A DNA stretch of 64,000 bases from Bacillus massiliigorillae (GTDB lineage: Bacteria; Bacillota; Bacilli; Bacillales; DSM-1321), in assembly GCF_000380245.2 (NCBI RefSeq), contig NZ_HG428741.1, forward strand, positions 3,008,787 through 3,072,786. Direction: 5' to 3'. Positions 35,572 to 44,534 of this stretch are shown piece after piece (positions within the stretch are counted from its first letter, which is position 1; every line of letters begins with the position of its first letter). The position numbers and the translations under genes are program-made. The notes under the pieces are model-generated. The model saw only the letters and a program-made list of their open reading frames with translations, made no database searches and was not told where the DNA came from.

Positions 35572-36717
35572 ATGAAAACATTAAAATCATTAATTCATCT
35601 ATTAACTAGTAGAAGATCTCAATTCTTTTTAAACGCTCAAACAGAGATTGCAAAAAATAATTTAAAAATACTTCGCAAAGTTAGCACGACGGCATTAATG
35701 ATTTTATTCTTCTATTATATAGCTACCATTTTCATGTTCCAAAATGAACAACTATCTCTAATTTATCAAGTTTTTATTATAATTCACCTTATTTTTGTTG
35801 TCTTCTCTCACCAATACTCGAAGAAACAAGCTTTTTCATTTTCACTCATACAAAGTGTTTGTGCTCTTTTCGTGGTGTCGATTATGGTCTTTACAATACT
35901 AGTTAGTATTGTTCCATACCCAGATAGACCAGGGATATTCTTCCCTTTATTATATTTAGCTATGTCATTAATCTTTATGTTTACACTTTGGGAAATTAAT
36001 CTACTAATGACTAGCTTAAATGTATTATTTATCACTTGTGTTTTCAACTTTAAAGCAATCGAGGCTTTTGTATATGATATATTTGCAGCTGTAACAGCTT
36101 GGATTTTAGGTCTCGCTCTTACTTCGCTTGTTTTAAACCTACGCTTACGAGAAGGTGAAGCTAATATATACTTAAATAAAATCAGCATGACGGACGCTTT
36201 AACAACTTTACCGAATCGACGCTCATTTAACTTATACATAGAGAAAGCATATGCCAACTGTGTTCAGACCAAACAGTCGATGGCCATTATTATTATCGAT
36301 ATCGATAACTTCAAATACTTCAATGATACATACGGACATACAAACGGTGACGAATGTCTCTCATTGATTGGATCAGCCTTTAAGTCATATTCTGATAAGA
36401 AAGGTCTCTTTACTGCTCGATACGGTGGTGAAGAATTCATTGCTGTATTACATGGAAAACAAGTTGAACATGCAACAGAATACGCAAAAGGGTTTCAAAA
36501 ATGTGTAAAAAACTGTGCAATAAAAACAACGAAAAGTGAAACAGGTTATATTACCATTAGCATAGGAGTCGCTGTAGAAGAAAAACCAGAAACAGAGTCG
36601 TATATGACTATCCTCAATAATGCTGATGATGCTCTATACGAAGCAAAAGCTAATGGTCGAAATCAAATTGTTATGTACAAACCTAAATTCAAATTAAAGA
36701 ATACCCATTTACGATAG
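35572..36717 (+). CDS. Membrane diguanylate cyclase (GGDEF)
   Basis: Makes c-di-GMP from two GTP. It has 381 residues. About six membrane segments fill residues 38-195, with no recognised sensor domain. The GGDEF domain covers about 205-375: DALTTLPNRRSFN, DIDNFKYFND, and the active-site motif GGEEF within ARYGGEEFIAV. The position for the RxxD inhibitory site upstream of GGEEF reads as KKGL, so product inhibition is probably absent. AAGGAGGTG precedes the ATG. Confidence 0.9.
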   Translation: MKTLKSLIHLLTSRRSQFFLNAQTEIAKNNLKILRKVSTTALMILFFYYIATIFMFQNEQLSLIYQVFIIIHLIFVVFSHQYSKKQAFSFSLIQSVCALFVVSIMVFTILVSIVPYPDRPGIFFPLLYLAMSLIFMFTLWEINLLMTSLNVLFITCVFNFKAIEAFVYDIFAAVTAWILGLALTSLVLNLRLREGEANIYLNKISMTDALTTLPNRRSFNLYIEKAYANCVQTKQSMAIIIIDIDNFKYFNDTYGHTNGDECLSLIGSAFKSYSDKKGLFTARYGGEEFIAVLHGKQVEHATEYAKGFQKCVKNCAIKTTKSETGYITISIGVAVEEKPETESYMTILNNADDALYEAKANGRNQIVMYKPKFKLKNTHLR

Positions 36718-36887
36718 TAATGATAGAATAAAACTTCACTTTCCTATCATTCTCTCTTTTTCCATAATTACGAATTGACCAACATTAGAATCAATGATAA
36801 AATTCTAAATTATTCTAAGAAAATATTTTTTCAAGAATTAATGATTAAAAATTACATAGTAAGCGATGAATGCTATGGATCACACTA

Positions 36888-36965
36888 TAGCAGGAGCAGC
36901 TTCTGGAGAGACTGTATTTTTTACAGCGCCGAAGGATTCACAATCTCAGGCAAAAGGACAGAAGA
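36888..36965 (+). ncRNA. Glycine riboswitch, single-aptamer type
   Basis: The conserved core of the glycine aptamer is present: CTTCT (36900-36904) pairs with AGAAG (36960-36964) as P1. Inside are GGAGAG, an internal CTGT...ACAG stem, GCGCCGAAGG, and CTCAGGCAAAAGGACAG. Only one full aptamer is visible; a small hairpin (GCTAT...ATAGC, 36872-36891) precedes it and another (GTAAC...GTTAT) follows, in place of a second aptamer. A terminator stands downstream at 37002-37029. It controls the ACT/UPF0210 genes. Confidence 0.85.
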
Positions 36966-37001
36966 GTAACGAATATCACTTTGTTATTCTACCGCCTTAA
37001 G

Positions 37002-37029
37002 AGATTGGATTCATTCCAATCTTTTTTTA
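37002..37029 (+). terminator. Riboswitch expression platform terminator
   Basis: AGATTGGA pairs with TCCAATCT, followed by TTTTTTATT. It lies 37 bases beyond the aptamer and 42 before the ACT gene, the position for transcription control. Confidence 0.8.
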
Positions 37030-37070
37030 TTAGGAATACCCATTTAAACAACAACATGAGGTGATTACAA

Positions 37071-37346
37071 ATGAGTCAAAGAAGAGCTATTGTAAGTGTT
37101 ATTGGACAAGATCAAGTAGGTATTATTGCTAGAGTAACGAATATACTTGCCGAGAAAAATGTAAATATTTTAGATATCAATCAAACCATTTTGAATGACT
37201 TCTTCACTATGATGATGTTAGTGGATGTTACAGAATTTGAAAACTTAGATTGCCTGCAACATGAATTAGCGAATCTAGGTGAATCACTAGGCTTAACGAT
37301 CAATATCCAGCTTGCTGAAATCTTTAAAGCTATGCATCGTGTGTGA
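37071..37346 (+). CDS. ACT-domain protein, UPF0237 family
   Basis: A 91-residue protein consisting of one or one-and-a-half ACT modules (AIVSVIGQDQVGIIARVTNIL, then NVNILDINQTIL). ACT domains bind amino acids, and UPF0237 proteins resemble the GcvR type. The glycine riboswitch upstream makes glycine or a related compound a reasonable ligand. AGGTG precedes the ATG. The gene is coupled to the UPF0210 gene, which starts 18 bases after its stop. Confidence 0.9.
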   Translation: MSQRRAIVSVIGQDQVGIIARVTNILAEKNVNILDINQTILNDFFTMMMLVDVTEFENLDCLQHELANLGESLGLTINIQLAEIFKAMHRV

Positions 37347-37363
37347 AGAAAGGACTGACAAAT

Positions 37364-38725
37364 ATGAACATCGCATTAAATGAAATGATGGAAACTATTC
37401 GCATGGTTCAGCTTGAAAACCTAGATATTCGCACTGTCACAATGGGTATTAACTTGAAAGATTGTGCGGATTCTGATTTTGAAAAAATGAACAAAAGAGT
37501 ATTCGAAAAGATTACTACATATGCGAAAGATTTAAAAAAAGTTGCTGAAGCAGTGGAAAAAGAAATGGGCATTCCGATTATCAACAAACGTATTTCTATA
37601 ACACCAATTGCTGAAATCTTAGGTCACGCTACAAAAGACCAAGCCGTAGAATTAGCTAAAACATTAGATAAAGCCGCTGTACAACTTGGCGTTGATTTTA
37701 TTGGTGGATATTCAGCTCTTGTTCACAAAGGTATTTCAAAAAGCGATCAAACTTTACTTGACGCCATTCCTGAAGCATTAAGTGTAACAGAACGAGTATG
37801 TTCATCTGTTTCAATTGGTAGTACAAGAGCAGGTATCAATATGGATGCCGTTCGTACAATGGGAGAAGTTATGAAGAAAGCTGCTGAACTTACAAGTGAT
37901 AAAAATGGCTTAGGTGCGGCTAAACTTGTTGTCTTCTGTAATCCGGTGGAAGATAATCCTTTCATGGCTGGTGCTTTTCATGGAGCTGGTGAAGGTGAAG
38001 TAGTAATCAATGTCGGTGTAAGTGGTCCTGGGGTAGTATTAAGCGCCTTAAAACGTTACCCTGATGCTGATCTTGGTGAAGTAGCTGATGTCATTAAGAA
38101 AACAACTTTCAAAATTACTCGTGCAGGTGAATTAATCGGACGTGTAGTAGCCGATCGTCTTGGTGTACCATTTGGAATTATGGACTTATCTCTTGCTCCA
38201 ACGAACGCACAAAACGACAGTGTTGCTGAAATATTAGAAGAAATCGGTTTAGAAAGCATTGGTACACACGGAACTATCGCGGCATTAGCATTAATGAATG
38301 ATGCAGTGAAAAAAGGTGGAGCAATGGCAAGCTCATATGTTGGAGGTTTAAGTGGTGCCTTTATTCCAGTAAGTGAAGACAATGGTATGATTCGAGGTAT
38401 TCTTGATAACTCTCTTACACTTCCTAAGCTTGAAGCAATGACATGTGTTTGCTCTGTTGGTCTTGATATGATTGCTGTAACTGGTGATGCAACTCCAGCT
38501 ACTCTTTCAGCCATCATTGCAGATGAAGCAGCAATAGGTATGATTAATAAAAAAACAACCGCTGTTCGTATCATCCCTGTTCCAGGGATGAAAGAAGGAG
38601 AAATGGTTGAATTCGGTGGCCTATTAGGTCGTGCTCCAGTTATGGGCGTGAATCCATTCCATTCTGAGAAAATGATTCGTCGTGGTGGTCGTATTCCTGC
38701 ACCGTTGCAGTCAATGATTAACTAA
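37364..38725 (+). CDS. UPF0210 (DUF711) protein
   Basis: A 453-residue cytoplasmic protein of the UPF0210 family, whose biochemical role I do not know. It is found paired with UPF0237 ACT proteins. Recognisable stretches are SVSIGSTRAGINMDAVRTMG, AFHGAGEGEVVINVGVSGPG, and a C-terminal GGRIPAPLQSMIN. I start at ATG 37364 behind AAAGGA; the frame extends back to a GTG that overlaps the ACT stop. The riboswitch context links it to glycine or one-carbon metabolism by inference only. Confidence 0.9.
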   Translation: MNIALNEMMETIRMVQLENLDIRTVTMGINLKDCADSDFEKMNKRVFEKITTYAKDLKKVAEAVEKEMGIPIINKRISITPIAEILGHATKDQAVELAKTLDKAAVQLGVDFIGGYSALVHKGISKSDQTLLDAIPEALSVTERVCSSVSIGSTRAGINMDAVRTMGEVMKKAAELTSDKNGLGAAKLVVFCNPVEDNPFMAGAFHGAGEGEVVINVGVSGPGVVLSALKRYPDADLGEVADVIKKTTFKITRAGELIGRVVADRLGVPFGIMDLSLAPTNAQNDSVAEILEEIGLESIGTHGTIAALALMNDAVKKGGAMASSYVGGLSGAFIPVSEDNGMIRGILDNSLTLPKLEAMTCVCSVGLDMIAVTGDATPATLSAIIADEAAIGMINKKTTAVRIIPVPGMKEGEMVEFGGLLGRAPVMGVNPFHSEKMIRRGGRIPAPLQSMIN

Positions 38726-38733
38726 TTAAACAC

Positions 38734-38773
38734 GGCTGTCCAAAAGGTGATTTCCAATCACTTTTTGGACGCT
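38734..38773 (+). terminator. Terminator of the ACT/UPF0210 operon
   Basis: GGCTGTCCAAAAGGTGATT pairs with AATCACTTTTTGGACGC, then TTTTTT. Confidence 0.8.
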
Positions 38774-38883
38774 TTTTTCGTTTCATTTAATAGTTTAAAA
38801 TGATTTTTCAAAAAAAGTATACATTTCCCTCCAATATCGAACCCCTAACTAATTCTATTATCTTTTACTTCTAGACTACTAAA

Positions 38884-38926
38884 AAAGCAATCTAAATCCT
38901 TTTTAAACTTGGATTTAGATTGCTTT
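38884..38926 (-). terminator. Terminator of the decayed GyrI-like gene
   Basis: AAAGCAATCTAAATCC pairs perfectly with GGATTTAGATTGCTTT. On the minus strand six T follow. It lies just beyond the stop codon of the minus-strand remnant. Confidence 0.7.
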
Positions 38927-38954
38927 CAGCTAACTCTTTAAGCAAACAATGACT

Positions 38955-39150
38955 CTATTTAATCGGCATTACAACCTTAGTCAGCAACTCACTCTCAGGA
39001 AATTGTAAATCATTATAATAATATTCGTAACAGATGCCTACTGGCTCAAGTCCTTTTTCTTTAATCCATTCTGCCATTTCCTCATATACAGGCTCTGACT
39101 CACTGTATGGTCCTCGATACATACAAAAAATCACTTCAGTCTTTTTAAAA
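38955..39150 (-). pseudogene. C-terminal remnant of a GyrI-like effector-binding domain
   Basis: On the minus strand about 63 codons read KKTEVIFCMYRGPYSESEP, then EEMAEWIKEKGLEPVGICYE, then LQFPESELLTKVVMPIK and a stop. This is the end of a GyrI/BmrR-type small-molecule-binding domain, as found in AraC- or MerR-type regulators. An in-frame stop lies directly upstream of the fragment, and there is no start codon or ribosome binding site. The rest of the gene is absent. Confidence 0.6.
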
Positions 39151-39302
39151 CTAAATTAACATTCTTATTTACTAAAATAATAAACAGCCACAATATGAAT
39201 CCACCCTAAATTTCCCACATTATTTCAAGAGCAATAAATGTACATATTTCAAATTGTATTGACATACTCCAACAGAAAAAAATATAATGTAAGTAACAGC
39301 AT

Positions 39303-39322
39303 ATATGAGTAAATGCGCATAT
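39303..39322. promoter_or_regulatory. Inverted repeat 1 upstream of the metal ATPase
   Basis: ATATG-N10-CATAT, 20 bases. The same design recurs 95 bases downstream, and both share ATGCGCATAT. The form fits operators of ArsR/SmtB metal sensors (CadC, CzrA). Confidence 0.55.
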
Positions 39323-39397
39323 ATAGATATAAATGAATCATTTAAATACATGTCTGATTTCTATTCAAAAATAAAAATAAATTAAATAAGCGAAAAT

Positions 39398-39417
39398 ATA
39401 TGACCACATGCGCATAT
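39398..39417. promoter_or_regulatory. Inverted repeat 2 upstream of the metal ATPase
   Basis: ATATGACCACATGCGCATAT has the same 5-10-5 spacing as repeat 1. It lies 200 bases upstream of the ATPase start. Apart from these two repeats the 39151-39618 gap is AT-rich and holds no gene I can support. Confidence 0.55.
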
Positions 39418-39618
39418 TTGCATACAATTAAGGGTAAAGAGTAATAAATAATCAAAAAGTATTTCTACATTATATATTTATTAAAAAATCGTATTGAAAC
39501 ATGCTTCACTTGTTAAAAATTATATTAATGAAAAAATAAGCCTAAGTATTCTTTGTTCGTATTCAAATCTATAGTTTGACCCTTACAAATGTAAACATAG
39601 AAGAGAGATGAGAAACAG

Positions 39619-41982
39619 ATGGAAAACCAAAAACAAAAAATCGAACGCAAGCTAGTCTTAGATGGATTAGATTGTGCGAATTGTGCTATGAAAATTGAAA
39701 AAGGTGTTAGTGGCATTCAAGGAGTTTACTCTTGTTCTGTTAACTTTGCGACAAAAACACTAACATTAGAAACAGATACAGAACAAGAAGCAAATGTCAT
39801 CGAAAATACAAAGAAAAAAGTAAACCACTTAGAACCACATATATCTGTACAGGAAAAAGAAAAACATCGAAAAGGAATTGCAAAGCAAACCTTTTATTTA
39901 AAAGGATTAGATTGCGCGAATTGCGCTATGAAAATTGAAAAAGGTATCTCACAACTTGATGGTATTTCTTCTTCTACTGTAGATTTTGTTTCTAAAAAAT
40001 TAGTTATTGAAACGAACTCTTCTATAAATCAAATAGAAACAGCAGTCATCAACCAAGTAAAAGCCCTTGAACCCGATATTGATGTTGTTCCTGATTCTAA
40101 AGAAGATAGTCATGGTCATTCACATGATCACGATAATGGAAGCACTAAAAAGATGTTATCACGAATAGGAATTGGTATCGTTCTAATGGGAATTGGCATG
40201 TTTGCTTCCATTTCTGAAACAGCAAAGTTCATCCTATTCTTCATAGCTTATATAATCGTCGGTGGCGATGTCGTTTGGAAGGCTGCTCGGAATATTGTTA
40301 GAGGCCAAGTCTTTGATGAAAACTTCTTAATGGCATTAGCAACAATAGGCGCCTTCGCTATTAAAGAATACCCTGAAGCTGTAGCTGTTATGTTGTTCTA
40401 TCAAGTAGGCGAATTATTCCAAAGCTTAGCAGTTAATCGTTCACGTAAATCCATCGGAGCTTTAATGGATATTCGTCCAGACTATGCAAACATCAAGGTT
40501 GGAAATGATACAAAGAGAGTGTCACCTGAAGACGTACAAATCGGCGACATGATTGTTGTTAAACCCGGCGAAAAAGTTCCATTAGATGGTAAAGTTGTTG
40601 AAGGTATTTCTATGATGGATACATCAGCACTAACTGGTGAATCCGTACCAAGAGAAGTAGAAGCTGGCAGTGATGTATTAAGCGGTATGATTAATAAAAA
40701 TGGTGTACTAACAGTTCAAGTAACCAAAGAATTTGGGGAATCAACTGTTTCAAAAATTTTAGACCTTGTTCAAAATGCAAGCAGTCGAAAAGCTCCAACA
40801 GAAAATTTCATTACAAAATTTGCTCGTTACTATACACCAGTTGTTGTCATCGTTGCTTTAGCACTAGCGTTTATTCCACCATTAATTATTAGCAGCGCAA
40901 CATTTTCAGATTGGATTTATCGTGCTCTAGTATTCCTAGTTATTTCTTGCCCTTGTGCACTTGTTGTCTCTATTCCACTTGGATTTTTCGGTGGAATTGG
41001 TGCAGCATCGAAAAAAGGTATTCTTATAAAAGGAAGTAATTATTTAGAGGCATTAAACGATGTAAAATATGTTGTTTTTGACAAGACTGGTACGTTAACA
41101 AAAGGTGTGTTTGAAGTAACATCTATTCAGCCAGCAGATCCTATTTCTAAGGATGAATTATTAGAGTACACAGCATATGCTGAAATTCATTCGAATCATC
41201 CAATCGCTCAATCGATTAGAAAAGCATATGGTAAAGAAATTAACGAAGAATCAATTACTTCCTATAATGAAATTTCCGGTCATGGTATTCAAGTAGAAGT
41301 TGATGGTAAAGAAATCCTTGCTGGTAATGCAAAATTAATGAAAAAAGAAAACATTCCATTCAAACAACCAAATGAAGTTGGAACACTTGTCCATGTAGCG
41401 GTGAATAATCAATATGCTGGTTATATTGTTATATCAGATGAAGTAAAAGAAGACTCTGCTGAAGCTATTGCCGCACTAAAAGCACTTGGCATTAAAAAGA
41501 CAGTCATGTTAACAGGTGATGCGAAAGCAGTTGGCGATGCAGTAGGTCAACAATTAGGATTAGATGAAGTTCATTCTGAATTACTGCCACAACATAAAGT
41601 AGAAGAAATTGAAAAAATCGATACTCGTAAAAATGCAAAAGAAAAAATCATCTTTGTTGGCGATGGCATCAATGATACTCCTGTATTAGCTCGTGCTGAT
41701 GTTGGAATTGCAATGGGTGGCTTAGGATCAGATGCAGCTATCGAAGCGGCTGACATTGTCATCATGACAGATGAACCATCCAAAATACCAGCCGCTATCG
41801 GAGTCGCAAAACGTACTCGTCGTATTGTATGGCAAAATATCATATTCGCACTTGGCGTGAAAGCCATTTTCCTACTACTTGGTGCTTTTGGTATCGCAAC
41901 TATGTGGGAAGCTGTATTCTCAGATGTTGGGGTAACATTGTTAGCGGTGCTTAATGCTATGCGAGTATTACGCTTAAAATAA
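39619..41982 (+). CDS. cadA: P1B-type heavy-metal-exporting ATPase (Zn/Cd/Pb type)
   Basis: A 787-residue membrane pump that exports divalent heavy metals. Two N-terminal HMA domains have the motif GLDCANCAMKIEKG with cysteine pairs C19/C22 and C99/C102. A His-rich stretch (HGHSHDHD, about 165-172) follows, then eight membrane segments. The metal site CPC is in ISCPCALVV, the phosphorylated aspartate in DKTGTLTKG, and the hinge in GDGINDTPVL. The TGES actuator motif is in ALTGESVPR. The CPC plus Cys-type HMA favours Cd/Zn/Pb over copper. No metal-sensor gene is adjacent; two operator-like repeats lie upstream. Confidence 0.92.
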   Translation: MENQKQKIERKLVLDGLDCANCAMKIEKGVSGIQGVYSCSVNFATKTLTLETDTEQEANVIENTKKKVNHLEPHISVQEKEKHRKGIAKQTFYLKGLDCANCAMKIEKGISQLDGISSSTVDFVSKKLVIETNSSINQIETAVINQVKALEPDIDVVPDSKEDSHGHSHDHDNGSTKKMLSRIGIGIVLMGIGMFASISETAKFILFFIAYIIVGGDVVWKAARNIVRGQVFDENFLMALATIGAFAIKEYPEAVAVMLFYQVGELFQSLAVNRSRKSIGALMDIRPDYANIKVGNDTKRVSPEDVQIGDMIVVKPGEKVPLDGKVVEGISMMDTSALTGESVPREVEAGSDVLSGMINKNGVLTVQVTKEFGESTVSKILDLVQNASSRKAPTENFITKFARYYTPVVVIVALALAFIPPLIISSATFSDWIYRALVFLVISCPCALVVSIPLGFFGGIGAASKKGILIKGSNYLEALNDVKYVVFDKTGTLTKGVFEVTSIQPADPISKDELLEYTAYAEIHSNHPIAQSIRKAYGKEINEESITSYNEISGHGIQVEVDGKEILAGNAKLMKKENIPFKQPNEVGTLVHVAVNNQYAGYIVISDEVKEDSAEAIAALKALGIKKTVMLTGDAKAVGDAVGQQLGLDEVHSELLPQHKVEEIEKIDTRKNAKEKIIFVGDGINDTPVLARADVGIAMGGLGSDAAIEAADIVIMTDEPSKIPAAIGVAKRTRRIVWQNIIFALGVKAIFLLLGAFGIATMWEAVFSDVGVTLLAVLNAMRVLRLK

Positions 41983-41994
41983 ATACATTGAAAT

Positions 41995-42025
41995 AAAGAG
42001 GCTACTCCGATGGAGCAGCCTCTTT
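41995..42025. terminator. Terminator between cadA and the GGDEF gene
   Basis: AAAGAGGCTACTCC pairs with GGAGCAGCCTCTTT; it separates convergent genes. Confidence 0.7.
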
Positions 42026-42068
42026 AACATATAAAACTAAACTTTAGAATTACTATCTCTTCATTCAC

Positions 42069-44417
42069 TTATTCCCTATCCTCTGTTGCTTCTGTATTCG
42101 TTTCATCAAAATTCGTCTTCGTATAAATCATATAGAAAATAGGATACTTATTTTCATAAAGTTCACTTACAAATGCACCTCTTAAAATAATTGGAAAATA
42201 GTATCCTTTTTCATGCTTCATACGAATAGAAATTTTAAAAGGCGTTTTATTTTTTAGAGAATAGTAAAATATCTCCAAGGCCTGAGCAAGATCTTCAGGA
42301 TGAAATTGGGTCAATTCACTATAAGTTGCAGATGCCAGTTCACTTGCTGGCGTTCCTGTTAACTCTGCTCGTTTATGGTTAAAATATAATATTTTAAATG
42401 TATCATCCACACAAGCTACTTTTGAAATACCATCGGTTGAAGTATCAAACAACATTTGCAAGTCTCTTTGGCTTACATGAGAAGCTATACAATCAGATTC
42501 CATACTATTTTCCTTAAAAATTGTATAGGCATTTTTCCCATGACTTTTCGAAAAATATAATGCCTGATCCGATTTCTCATATAATTCCGAGTAGCTGCAA
42601 CCATGTTGAGGAAACAAAGCAACACCAATACTAGCTGTAACAGAAAAATTCTGCTTATTGCCGTACTGTTTTTCGCTCAATTTAGTACAAAGTCGCTCTA
42701 TCTTGCTTATAATGTTATCCCGACTACTATATTCACACATCATCACAGCAAATTCGTCTCCACCAATGCGACCAACAATATCTTTTTCTTGAAATTTTAT
42801 TCTTAGTTCATCAGCAAATTCTTGAATCACCTGATCACCATAAGCATGACCAAAACTATCATTTATATTCTTAAAGTTATCAATATCTAATAGTAAGAAG
42901 GCATAGTAACCTTTCTTTTCTTCTTGATTCTCCAAAAGCTTATTAATTAAATCTTCTGTTGTACGCTTATTATACAATCCAGTAAGTGAATCTTTATAAG
43001 ATTCCTCAATCAATTGCATTTCACGCTTTTTCTCCGCGTCAATATTTTTTCTGAACGAAATCATCCGTACAGATTTATCAGAATTCCAGTAGAATATTCT
43101 AGCTTTTACTCTCATCCATTGATAGCCGTCTTCTCTACTCCCAAATAATAAATCATATGTAAGATTATTAATCCCATTATTATATGCTTTTAACACATTT
43201 GCTGTTAAAAATGTATCTAAGTAGCCTTGAATATATTCTTCTTTAATTTGCTTATGTGCAATCTCTATCAATGCTTCATCAATAGATGCACCTTTCTTTA
43301 TACCAAGGCGGTTAAAATATAGTTCAGTACTTTCTCCTCCTGCTTTATTACGAGTTATATCAAATTCATAAATAGTATCATACAAGCCTTCAGTGGCTTG
43401 ATGAAGAAGCTTCTGATACTCCACTTCCTCTGAAAGTGTAAGCTTCACAATTTGAGCATTATATTTTTTAATTAATCTCGTTATGATGACTAGTACGAAA
43501 ACAATAATGACAATAATGATTAATACACCTCGTAATAGTTGCTCTTGAAACTGTTTTTCGAGATCAGAAGTATCATTTTCAACAACGAGATGCCACTTTA
43601 AATTCGGTATATATTGCGTCACAATAAAGTCTTCATTTTGTCCAGATGAATACCAATACATTTGTTTATCCGTATTCGTTTGAAACATTTTGTCTTTTAA
43701 ACCCGAGTATTGTTTTGCCTTAAATATATTGTTTTTTTCAAAGTCTTCCCCTTTTGTAGTTACTTCAACAACACCATTTTCATTAACTAAGGAAGCTCCT
43801 ATGTTAAATTTTTTATCATAATCATTTAATATATCTTGAAGATAATTAACCTTTACTCCAACCCCTACAATACCTATTATGGAGCCATCATTATCCTTGA
43901 TTTTACAATTCACAAAAACGGTTATGATATCATTACTAGCCTCATCATTATCAATATTTAACGAATATTCCTCATCATTATTCAAAAAATCATAGTACCA
44001 AACATTTTCTGGATTTCCCTTTGTAAGTGCACGATCTATCCCATTAAAATGATAATATCTATTTGTTTTAGTAGAAACTAAAAAAACAGAGTCGTATGTA
44101 TATTTTTCTTTATAAGCATTTAAATAATCTCTTAACTTATCCACATACGCTTCACTATTCAAGCGACGCTCTTCATCGGCTAAAAAACTTTTTAATAAAC
44201 TGTCATTAGCCATTGTTAATGATACATGTACAGGCTGTGAAAAAACCGAATCTATTTGACTATAGATACCATCTGTAGCAAGTGTAGTAACATGCTCTAT
44301 GTCTCTTTCATAAAGACCGAAATTTGATCGATAACTTATAATAGAAGTAATGATAAAACCAATCGTTATGATAAAACAAACAATGATATTTGTACGCAAT
44401 AATGTATTATTTTTCAT
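42069..44417 (-). CDS. Cache-PAS-GGDEF-PAS diguanylate cyclase
   Basis: A membrane receptor of 782 residues that makes c-di-GMP in response to an outside signal. Domain order: membrane segment about 6-28, dCache sensor about 35-280, second membrane segment about 295-318, a PAS-like domain about 330-450, a GGDEF domain about 470-630 with the intact motif GRIGGDEFAV, and a further PAS domain at about 640-765 (DGISKVACVDDTFKILYFN). A PAS domain after GGDEF is unusual. The inhibitory-site position reads QEKD instead of RxxD. Its neighbour on the same strand is the GGDEF-EAL gene. I start at 44417; the preceding TTG is unlikely. Confidence 0.88.
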   Translation of the reverse strand: MKNNTLLRTNIIVCFIITIGFIITSIISYRSNFGLYERDIEHVTTLATDGIYSQIDSVFSQPVHVSLTMANDSLLKSFLADEERRLNSEAYVDKLRDYLNAYKEKYTYDSVFLVSTKTNRYYHFNGIDRALTKGNPENVWYYDFLNNDEEYSLNIDNDEASNDIITVFVNCKIKDNDGSIIGIVGVGVKVNYLQDILNDYDKKFNIGASLVNENGVVEVTTKGEDFEKNNIFKAKQYSGLKDKMFQTNTDKQMYWYSSGQNEDFIVTQYIPNLKWHLVVENDTSDLEKQFQEQLLRGVLIIIVIIVFVLVIITRLIKKYNAQIVKLTLSEEVEYQKLLHQATEGLYDTIYEFDITRNKAGGESTELYFNRLGIKKGASIDEALIEIAHKQIKEEYIQGYLDTFLTANVLKAYNNGINNLTYDLLFGSREDGYQWMRVKARIFYWNSDKSVRMISFRKNIDAEKKREMQLIEESYKDSLTGLYNKRTTEDLINKLLENQEEKKGYYAFLLLDIDNFKNINDSFGHAYGDQVIQEFADELRIKFQEKDIVGRIGGDEFAVMMCEYSSRDNIISKIERLCTKLSEKQYGNKQNFSVTASIGVALFPQHGCSYSELYEKSDQALYFSKSHGKNAYTIFKENSMESDCIASHVSQRDLQMLFDTSTDGISKVACVDDTFKILYFNHKRAELTGTPASELASATYSELTQFHPEDLAQALEIFYYSLKNKTPFKISIRMKHEKGYYFPIILRGAFVSELYENKYPIFYMIYTKTNFDETNTEATEDRE

Positions 44418-44466
44418 TAGATGGTCCAACTTTCTAGGAAGTAAATGATTATGCGAAAATCAAGCA

Positions 44467-44502
44467 ACCAGTTGTTGCAGTATACTGTCTGTGCCAACTG
44501 GT
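44467..44502 (-). terminator. Hairpin between the two c-di-GMP genes
   Basis: ACCAGTTG pairs with CAACTGGT with an inner GCAG/CTGT stem. It lies beyond the phosphodiesterase-like gene's promoter-distal end and may lower read-through. Confidence 0.4.
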
Positions 44503-44534
44503 CATTTATTTTTTATTTCTTTCAGCAAATATCT

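Noticed and set aside
36775..36969. A 64-codon frame upstream of the ACT gene.
   Set aside because: It runs through the glycine riboswitch aptamer, whose conserved bases explain the sequence better, and it has no ribosome binding site.
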